Origin: a virus | Virus record (IMG/VR): IMGVR_UViG_3300033388_008586 | Location: 1-41,723 of that record | DNA length: 41,723 bases | Direction: 5' to 3' (one strand) | Shown here: positions 37,301 to 41,723 of the stretch, one piece after another | Numbering within the stretch: position 1 is the first letter of the stretch | How the letters are laid out: every line of letters begins with the position of its first letter | Program-made: the position numbers and the translations under genes | The notes under the pieces: model-generated | The model's database searches: none | Told to the model about the DNA's origin: nothing | The model's input: the letters and a program-made list of their open reading frames with translations, nothing else

Positions 37301-38071
37301 AAGCAAAGCCCTGTCGCGCAAGTCCTTTAGACTTGGCTGCACAGACGTTCTAGGAATCTGTCTTCCCCAAAAAAATTCCTGAGCCACGGATTGAGCAGCT
37401 TCCTGTCCATGCGTTCTGTAAAACGTTGTAGCCAAAAGCCTCATGAAGAGCGCCAAGTTCGGCGTAGTTCTGGCCCTGGTTACAGCCTGCTGGCTCGGCA
37501 CCTGTGTTCTGACTTGCTTGAGAGGATCTTCCCAAATATTATGCTGAAGCAACGGCTGGGTTCTGCCAGAAATGTTTTCCCCAGACTTGATCATGAAGCT
37601 CCACAACGAGGCCAGTGCACTCAATCTCGTGGCAACTGTGCTCGACCGGTCTGGGCCTTCTGGAGCTTTCACCTTCGGTGTGGAATACCGAAAAATGTCA
37701 GGCGGAGGCTTCTCAATGGTTCTCACCTGGTTTCTGTACTCCGCAACTGTTGGAGTGCGAACCAAGGTGCGGCGCTTTGTGAGACAAGAAAGTCTTGTGG
37801 CCAACGTGCCAGGGTTACCGCTCTCCGGATGCTCAATATTCAGATATGGACGACCATGGTGATAGCTAGTGAACGACGGAAACCTTATTAGGCTGTCGCG
37901 AATGAAAACTATGTTTTCACCAGGAAACTTCGCGACGAGATCATAAATCGCAACGTCAAGCTGCCGGTCAGGATCATGCTTCAGCCGCCACCTATCAAGA
38001 CCCGACGTTCTAGTCTTCAACCAGTTGTTGAACTCAATTGCATCAGCTCTGCGAACCTGATCTGGAGTCAC
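34361..38071 (-). CDS. Tyrosine recombinase fused to a long C-terminal region
   Basis: A 1236-residue protein from the GTG after the in-frame amber. Residues 1-440 form a tyrosine recombinase: TGARSREI (R266), strand GKRGKKRSVAV (K near 290), HGLRH (H385, R388), GH (H411) and RYME (Y420). Residues about 440-700 are Pro- and acid-rich (DEDEDDEAIPER), with the CDP-free repeats at 35998-36170. The C-terminal 500 residues have no recognised domain. Typical integrases have 300-450 residues, so the extension is very unusual. The start region is discussed with the upstream fragment. It may integrate the element or resolve multimers. Confidence 0.75.
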   Translation of the reverse strand: MTPDQVRRADAIEFNNWLKTRTSGLDRWRLKHDPDRQLDVAIYDLVAKFPGENIVFIRDSLIRFPSFTSYHHGRPYLNIEHPESGNPGTLATRLSCLTKRRTLVRTPTVAEYRNQVRTIEKPPPDIFRYSTPKVKAPEGPDRSSTVATRLSALASLWSFMIKSGENISGRTQPLLQHNIWEDPLKQVRTQVPSQQAVTRARTTPNLALFMRLLATTFYRTHGQEAAQSVAQEFFWGRQIPRTSVQPSLKDLRDRALLVLMAQTGARSREIYRLKRSDVVGDPAIVTLLGKRGKKRSVAVPPVVLLSLRELWTKIQSLADRSGASRLQHLMTMDAPLLPAVSYWGANAGQSEGGLTRPGIAQVLRRRAERAGMPPGSPDFHRAHPHGLRHLFAKVASDSGTPMNRIQAMMGHASAATTARYMEERSPDMLIAEAFRGPGAVAPVVGPRETPETLEVAEVAPGLEEMPSIAPPGMPAPGKRRMPRPIRRIEQPIQAVKLPEEGEPSVVAPALLAATVLPTIAPPKRPDPLGKRRQFDRKVQDIIKWRKKALTDKEILLSENCLRYPNETLQNLCLIYSLHWGEIVNRQPLLPTGGGRRPGPQLWRLPSPRARLDVQEGAEVVFSQLRIEEEPGKEIGSEADAEAEAEADELEVQRRFLTNQDNYDEDDEGDDYDDYDDYDKDKDEDKDEDEDDEAIPERHGPSLEEMEDAFAEKKEVTIYQEEKSSKASRIYSGKYSGLNWWTGTNGKLSPAMPVMSPGQIGNCSPEKQDEVCEGLVKLWGKWFDESPTKAESLVKWVGETLRVSVQAEEIIQDRGGEWVLPNAPWPETKFLGTWRKPEPRMIFREHLPKEIIAWFRSVADQYRTSPGDPVGFKNLKRKVQGPVHAKVLGERAPSWYHDRDPIESLPFNEKAELLDWILALTGKLPVSTEKRFAVADNVAPSSRAEIARWIASMCTFDDKVNNERIDNEKKTAFLLRQPTIEGMSAAVKAAASDSRLAMSEATGGRVADFDIFDFVKQRVRGRSAVKGKRGSRRKGWYLKMVELNFGKDAAKDRDLKLVAQCGDTPLKTYRELFQVPDGDGTIHHSPEFKKSFASEYGVHSECVARRIARELWEIKKNNPKSQNADRPIYMMNLINIMRTFKVPCSREHEDELRIMLRALRRLPKDAQQIYRRWAQVYEKAGGEHEGETATEKLFRETQEAEGQAIAIGFQRDKFSNNPRRNPKVQLPTPIHLAYALA
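35998..36170. repeat. Low-complexity trinucleotide/9-bp repeats in the recombinase fusion
   Basis: Runs of TCGTCTTCGTC and 9-bp TCGTAATCG units (and CTCTGC units at about 36134-36160) encode D/E/Y/K and A/E stretches (DYDDYDDYDKDKDEDK; EADAEAEAEA) in the linker between the recombinase and the C-terminal part. They mark a flexible hinge and a likely site of slippage. Confidence 0.7.
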
Positions 38072-38107
38072 CAGTCGCTGACGGTTGCACTGGTACCAAT
38101 CAAAGAA

Positions 38108-38296
38108 CTACAGAATCGAAAAACTATAGCATCGAAGCGTGTCTCTCGTACTGATCGAACGCAGAAAATCCAACAACGCATCAACAAATGCGGGACCTCG
38201 CGGCTGGTATCGCCAGGTCTCTCCGATTCGACCGAGAGTAAGCTCGGTTCGGTTCTGTGACCGTTCAGGTCTGGAGAGGTCGATTTGTTGTGTCAC
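38108..38296 (-). CDS. Amino-terminal SAM-like fragment of the recombinase, ended by TAG
   Basis: GTG start, 62 residues ending PAFVDALLDFLRSISTRDTL then RCYSFSIL and TAG. The next codons in the same frame (FFDWYQCNRQRLVTPDQVRR) continue the recombinase core-binding domain without a gap. Tyrosine recombinase N-domains need this first helix ('fl..L....T...Y...l..F..w'), so the amber codon splits one domain. Possibilities: read-through, suppression, recent C-to-T mutation of a CAG codon, or sequencing error. TAG is used as an ordinary stop in several other genes here. Confidence 0.6.
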   Translation of the reverse strand: MTQQIDLSRPERSQNRTELTLGRIGETWRYQPRGPAFVDALLDFLRSISTRDTLRCYSFSIL

Positions 38297-38357
38297 GACT
38301 TGTTCGCTTTATCTGTAAATCATTTTCGGGTCTGACCCCGTTAACGGAGCCCCTGCG

Positions 38358-38729
38358 ATGCCGGTCACAGCATCGGTAACCAAACGCGGTCGAAGAACGT
38401 TCAAAGAGTTTGGCTGCGGACATTACGGGTGCGTGTTTCCCACTACGGTCGACAACATGGTGTTCAAGTTGACCAGTGACGCGAGCGAAGCGGCATTTGT
38501 TGCCACGGCGCTCAAGTTGCCTGATTGGCCTGATGGGATGATTCGTTATCATAGGATTGTCGAGCTATCTGGAGAGAAGCATCGCAGGCGCAGGGCAGGA
38601 GCTACGCTCGCAATCTCGTCCCAGTTGCTGGACAGAATACGGTTTACCCATGGAGGATTCTTCTTCATGCCGTGCCCTAGCCACTTCGTCTACGGCAACG
38701 AACTAAATCGAGACCAATTAAGGTTTTGA
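38358..38729 (+). CDS. Protein-kinase-like N-lobe protein
   Basis: A 123-residue protein. FGCGHYGCVFP (residues 18-28) is a glycine-rich loop with two glycines in GxGxxG order, VFKLT holds the beta3-type Lys37, and SEAAFVATALKL carries a helix-C-type Glu44. The catalytic loop (HRD) and DFG are absent; it ends with HGGFFFMPCPSHFVYGNELN. It therefore resembles only the nucleotide-binding N-lobe, either a truncated kinase or an independent small family in phages of this group. It overlaps the end of the convergent 360-residue gene by 40 bases. Confidence 0.55.
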   Translation: MPVTASVTKRGRRTFKEFGCGHYGCVFPTTVDNMVFKLTSDASEAAFVATALKLPDWPDGMIRYHRIVELSGEKHRRRRAGATLAISSQLLDRIRFTHGGFFFMPCPSHFVYGNELNRDQLRF

Positions 38730-39772
38730 CGCAAACTCTCCACCCTGTCCAACGCTTCAACAATCTTTTTCCCGTCTTCAGCATTCGGCTTAAACGGAAG
38801 TAGTATCTGTCGCCCTCGAACAACTGTCTGAGGATCGATGTTCAGCGTCCAGCGCAAGCGCAACATGTCTATGTCTTCTTCTCCAACACCCTCCATACGC
38901 GCCACAACAATCAAAAGGTTGAAAAGTTGCTTTGGCATTCCGCATACATCAAGAGCCAAAATCGCATCAACGTTTACGTTTTCAACATCAGCAGAGGATG
39001 AATCTGGATAGCGTGCATCGTCATCGATAAGCTCTTTCCAGAACCCTTCCAGCACATGGTTCCACTGAGACAAGTCAACATCGTGCGCAGTGCTGAATAA
39101 AATCAAATCTGAAGACACTGCGCTATTAAACGTATAGTAGTCAGCAGACACCTCGACGCTGAGATCGACGTTGACAGTGTTTACGTAGTTGATGGTCTTG
39201 CCCTCGGCGATGTTGCAGCGATTTAACTCGTCAGAAGAAACATCGATGTCGACATTCTCTTCTTCTAAAGTGCTGTTGTTCTCAGCAGCTAGACCAAGTT
39301 TTTTGGCCATGTCCCACCAGCGACTGGCAGAAGAGCTGCGCGAGTCGGAACCTGAACTAATTCCATCGCCATCGACAGGGGAGTTTATTCTAATCTCACC
39401 TTCATCGGCCTGATGTGCCCCGAGACATAGTCCGGTGTAAAGACAGGTTCCGAACCCTTTACCCTTGGACTTCACCCCGTCAGGGGTATGAGCCCGCGGG
39501 TAACCAGTCACTTCAGTCGGAGCAGTGTACTGACTGTCACCCCCTGTTTCGTAGTAGCCAGCCCCCTCGTAAGGAATGGGCTTTCTGTCTCCTCGATAAA
39601 TATAAATCTCGTGACCGTCCCAGCTTACTACAACCGGAGTATTTAACTTTGGGTTCACGACCATTCCAATAAAAACACTTCCGACTGGGGCCGATGCAGA
39701 CTTTCGTCTACCAGTGCCAAGTGCACGACCAGGCCTAAGATTCAACGCTTTTCTGATCTCACGAACAGCCAT
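38690..39772 (-). CDS. Unknown 360-residue protein
   Basis: Starts MAVREIRKALNLRPGRALGT at an ATGA overlap. The first 130 residues are beta-rich with Gly and aromatic residues (SVFIGMVVNPKLNTPVVVSW, GKGFGTCLYTGLCLGAH). The middle is Ser/Asp-rich and the C-terminal third is helical (AILALDVCGMPKQLFNLLIV). The layout could be a structural protein with a linker; no family is recognised. It belongs to the four-gene leftward group with the RHH-like protein and the two hydrolases. Confidence 0.55.
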   Translation of the reverse strand: MAVREIRKALNLRPGRALGTGRRKSASAPVGSVFIGMVVNPKLNTPVVVSWDGHEIYIYRGDRKPIPYEGAGYYETGGDSQYTAPTEVTGYPRAHTPDGVKSKGKGFGTCLYTGLCLGAHQADEGEIRINSPVDGDGISSGSDSRSSSASRWWDMAKKLGLAAENNSTLEEENVDIDVSSDELNRCNIAEGKTINYVNTVNVDLSVEVSADYYTFNSAVSSDLILFSTAHDVDLSQWNHVLEGFWKELIDDDARYPDSSSADVENVNVDAILALDVCGMPKQLFNLLIVVARMEGVGEEDIDMLRLRWTLNIDPQTVVRGRQILLPFKPNAEDGKKIVEALDRVESLRQNLNWSRFSSLP

Positions 39773-39945
39773 CAGTCTGACTCCCAGGGACGATCTTTCT
39801 CAGTTCGAGCTACCAGGCGCTCCATGGCCACATACATGGGAACGCCTTCCTGAGCAGCGTAAACCTTCAACCACTTGCGAAAGCTGTCTCTCACCTTGAT
39901 GGTGGTAAAACGATTTTCTATGACAACGCTCTGTGTCATTCCCAT
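39772..39945 (-). CDS. 57-residue RHH-like protein
   Basis: MGMTQSVVIENRFTTIKVRD is a beta-strand start, followed by two helices (SFRKWLKVYAAQEGVPMYVA then MERLVART). The size and pattern suggest a ribbon-helix-helix dimer. TAATG and ATGA overlaps couple it tightly to the genes on both sides, so it is likely co-expressed with the hydrolases. It also encodes a dispersed motif copy (GTAAAACGATTTTC, 39905-39918). Confidence 0.55.
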   Translation of the reverse strand: MGMTQSVVIENRFTTIKVRDSFRKWLKVYAAQEGVPMYVAMERLVARTEKDRPWESD

Positions 39946-40778
39946 TACTTCTCCATGATTCGCTTGGTCAGGTAAAAACCTGTCGCCAGCGTTGCTGCAA
40001 ACAAAAGAAGGTTTCCCAGTTCGTCATTGTCCTTCGACGTAGGTACAGCAGGAAGTCCCGGCACAGGCGGCTCGCCATCCATATGACCCTTGCCAGTATC
40101 TAGCCAAGGCAAAAGAATGTTCTGCCACACCTGGCTAGCAATTTTCGGATGGTTGTGACCGAGCGGCTTCGACGGGTAGTAAGCGAAAATAATGTTCTTG
40201 AGCTGCCAAACCTCTACCGGTCCTGGCTCTACACCAAAAAAGTCGTCCCTCTTCTTGAACCCAAGACCGGTTCTTTTTTCAATCTCTTTGGCGATCGACT
40301 TCAGGTTTTCGATCCCGGTTGCCCACCGATAGTTTGGATTTGGAGACGCGGTGGCAACAAACATCTTGCTGCCGTCTCCCGTCGCCACATCAACACCCCA
40401 ACGCACGAAACCCTCAATGGGTGGCGGGATGCGATTCTTCTGATCAGTCCACACTGCCGTGTAGGTAGCGTCTGACAGCATCACAGCAGTCGTGATGCGT
40501 CGATACTCCTCGTTGGCCAGCAAACGCTTCAGGAGGCTGCCACCGGCTGAGAATGCGCCCATGAACAGCTCGCCCAACTCGTCCATTGGCATCTTGGCTT
40601 TTACCAAAAGCTTTTCTGGAGACGAAGACAGAGCTGTGCCAATCGAGGGGCAGTAGGGATGAGGACCTTTGTCACCCCGACACCCTATCCACAGCTCCTT
40701 GGCGCCAGGAACCGTCGCTTCAGGGACCTGTAGCTTGAAAACCGGCCCGGCCCATACAACTAAGTCTTGGCGTGCCAT
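39945..40778 (-). CDS. Tail-anchored alpha/beta hydrolase, paralog 1
   Basis: A 277-residue protein with a nucleophile elbow GAFSAGG (Ser77), acid candidate Asp103 (SDATYT) and His208/210 (PLGHNH), the order of an alpha/beta-hydrolase triad. Strands and helices around them fit the fold. After a short Pro/Gly linker it ends in a membrane segment LGNLLLFAATLATGFYLTKR then IMEK. It is a close paralog of the next gene. Substrate may be a lipid or ester; no signal peptide is present. Confidence 0.7.
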   Translation of the reverse strand: MARQDLVVWAGPVFKLQVPEATVPGAKELWIGCRGDKGPHPYCPSIGTALSSSPEKLLVKAKMPMDELGELFMGAFSAGGSLLKRLLANEEYRRITTAVMLSDATYTAVWTDQKNRIPPPIEGFVRWGVDVATGDGSKMFVATASPNPNYRWATGIENLKSIAKEIEKRTGLGFKKRDDFFGVEPGPVEVWQLKNIIFAYYPSKPLGHNHPKIASQVWQNILLPWLDTGKGHMDGEPPVPGLPAVPTSKDNDELGNLLLFAATLATGFYLTKRIMEK

Positions 40779-40781
40779 CGG

Positions 40782-41723
40782 TCACTTCATCCTAGACGTG
40801 AGCCATAATGTTGCGCCAATACCTACGATCATGGCGCCAATAAAAACTGCTTTCCCAGTCAAATTTCCAGGATCTATTACACGAGGAGGAGCGGTGGCAC
40901 CAGGCAGTGTTTGACCACCAGGCAGTGTTTGACCACCAGGCAGCGTTTGACCAGGAGTAGTGTAGGGAGGACAACCATCGGCCCGCTGACCATCTACAGA
41001 GTCAAACTGGATATCACAAGACTCTCCAACTTCTCCGATGGGTCCTCTGCCGTTACTCAGCCAAGGCTGAATAATGTTCTGCCAAACACCTTTAGCTATG
41101 CGCACATGATGATGCCCAAGAGGAACCTCTGGGTACTCGGCAATGATCACATTGCCAAGCTGGTAGGCAGCCGTCGGTGCAGGAGTGATACCGAAAAAAT
41201 CTCCCAGCTTTACGAACCGACCGCCAGTGCGAGCCTCGATTGCTTTTCGAATCGCAACAAGGTTTTCGTTTCCACTGGCCCACTTTCCGTTTCGAATAGG
41301 AGACGCGGTAGCAACAAGAACCTTGTCTCCAAGTCCGTTGACAATGTCCACGCCGTACTGAACCACTCCCTCAATGGGAGGAGCAATGCGCGCACCCTCG
41401 TCGACCCAAGTCGACGTGTACGTCGCGTCGGCAAGATGAACGCCCGATACTGCCTTTCGATAGTCGGGGTTGCTCAAAAGTCTTTTTACTACATTTCCAC
41501 CAGCTGAAAACGCTCCCAGGAAGATGTTTTCCGTGTTCCCTGCTGACACTCCTGCTCTCTGCAACAGAAGCAATGGGCTTTTACTGAGCTTGTCTCCGAT
41601 TGTGGAACAGACAGGATTCATGGTTGCCAGGCAATCGATGAAAACCATTTTCGCGCCAGGGACCGTAGCCTTCTGCGCGTAGTACCGATCAACCGGCCCT
41701 ATCCATACAACCAAGTCAGTCAT
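40782..41723 (-). CDS. Tail-anchored alpha/beta hydrolase, paralog 2
   Basis: A 313-residue protein whose ATG is the last base triplet of the window. Elbow GAFSAGG (Ser73), Asp99 (LADATYT) and His204-206 (PLGHHH). The linker holds three GQTLPG units from an 18-bp repeat. It ends in a membrane segment AVFIGAMIVGIGATLWLTSR then MK. Along its length it matches the neighbour (ATVPGAK, GAFSAGG, ADATYT, PPIEG, VATASP, DFFG, VWQNI.PWL). It is probably a gene duplicate with a lengthened linker. Confidence 0.7.
   Translation of the reverse strand: MTDLVVWIGPVDRYYAQKATVPGAKMVFIDCLATMNPVCSTIGDKLSKSPLLLLQRAGVSAGNTENIFLGAFSAGGNVVKRLLSNPDYRKAVSGVHLADATYTSTWVDEGARIAPPIEGVVQYGVDIVNGLGDKVLVATASPIRNGKWASGNENLVAIRKAIEARTGGRFVKLGDFFGITPAPTAAYQLGNVIIAEYPEVPLGHHHVRIAKGVWQNIIQPWLSNGRGPIGEVGESCDIQFDSVDGQRADGCPPYTTPGQTLPGGQTLPGGQTLPGATAPPRVIDPGNLTGKAVFIGAMIVGIGATLWLTSRMK
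40899..40952. repeat. Three 18-bp tandem repeats in the hydrolase linker
   Basis: ACCAGGCAGTGTTTGACC is repeated at 40899, 40917 and 40935 (the last with one change), encoding successive GQTLPG units. Variable copy number would alter the distance between the enzyme and the membrane anchor. Confidence 0.85.

Larger units (their letters stand above)
19..41652. repeat. Dispersed A-tract/T-tract palindrome (about GAAAAACNNGTTTTTC), several dozen copies
   Basis: Copies occur every few hundred bases in genes and gaps. Clear examples: 19-33, 701-715, 842-858, 3052-3066, 4822-4835, 8664-8683 (CTGGAAAAACAATTTTCCAG), 12566-12581, 14669-14684, 15023-15041, 17587-17601, 18604-18617, 19033-19047, 31658-31671, 37904-37918, 39905-39918 and 41640-41652. 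The general form is G/C-A4-6-C or G, zero to four bases, T3-6-C. In many cases the longer A run is on the coding strand. Copies seem absent from the GC-rich island near 1.9-2.6 kb and thin from 31.7 to 34.2 kb. Confidence 0.8.

Noticed and set aside
1-41723. Genome-wide TAG reassignment
   Set aside because: TAG ends several ordinary genes here (for example at 15073, 18813, 23337 and 24843), so the amber codon in the recombinase is a local event.
1-41723. Terminase, portal, capsid or tail genes
   Set aside because: I searched for their motifs by eye and found none; absence may only reflect divergence or the window limits.

Overview
The window looks like an interior piece of a large double-stranded DNA phage or phage-plasmid, probably infecting a member of the Myxococcota (Polyangia-like). 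Phage-type evidence: dense small genes joined by ATGA/GTGA/TAATG overlaps, a DUF3310 protein, a RusA-like resolvase, two cell-wall-lytic enzymes, a tyrosine recombinase, SNF2 and DinG-like helicases, two clear tRNAs and many small Cys-rich proteins of phage type. The host guess rests on a TPR lipoprotein of a style common in Polyangia and an Ala/Ser/Thr-rich lipoprotein; it is an inference. No terminase, portal, capsid or tail gene was recognised, so the virion genes lie elsewhere or are too divergent to see.

Layout. 1-15198 is leftward: DinG-like helicase (cut by the left edge), small Zn-binding proteins, DUF3310, a GC-rich island with a truncated exonuclease, a nuclease-like protein, an adenine methyltransferase, a lysis-like group (secreted lytic transglycosylase, membrane protein, PG-binding endolysin), an XRE/sigma-region-4 regulator, then many small genes, a tRNA-Leu and a tRNA-like element. 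At 15199-15603 lies a symmetrical divergent control region. 15604-25892 is rightward: MoxR ATPase plus VWA protein, small genes, two methyltransferase-fold proteins, a pentapeptide-repeat protein, a YkgJ-like protein, a ParB-like protein, a terminator and tRNA-Arg. A second divergent control region at about 26144-26229 shares its motif with the first and drives 26251-28835. A leftward SNF2 helicase (28827-30515) is followed by a rightward operon (30610-34095) with a membrane/coiled-coil protein, a peptidase-like protein, RusA, a CDP-alcohol phosphotransferase, a membrane protein and a lipoprotein. The right end carries a leftward giant recombinase fusion with an in-frame amber codon, a kinase-N-lobe-like protein, an unknown protein, a small RHH-like protein and two paralogous tail-anchored alpha/beta hydrolases.

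Three signals stand out. (1) An A-tract/T-tract palindrome, about GAAAAACNNGTTTTTC, recurs every few hundred bases from position 19 to 41652, inside and between genes, and often forms the tip of longer hairpins. (2) The 15.25-15.52 kb divergent region holds four copies of a 34-bp element in a 2+2 inverted arrangement, so both outgoing transcripts may carry nearly the same leader. (3) Five proteins encoded between 31.2 and 41.7 kb end in similar C-terminal membrane segments closing with an aromatic-[LV]-[ST]-x-R-like tail, next to a phage-borne phospholipid-headgroup transferase; this suggests a membrane-directed module. All functional readings come from sequence motifs by eye, not from database searches.
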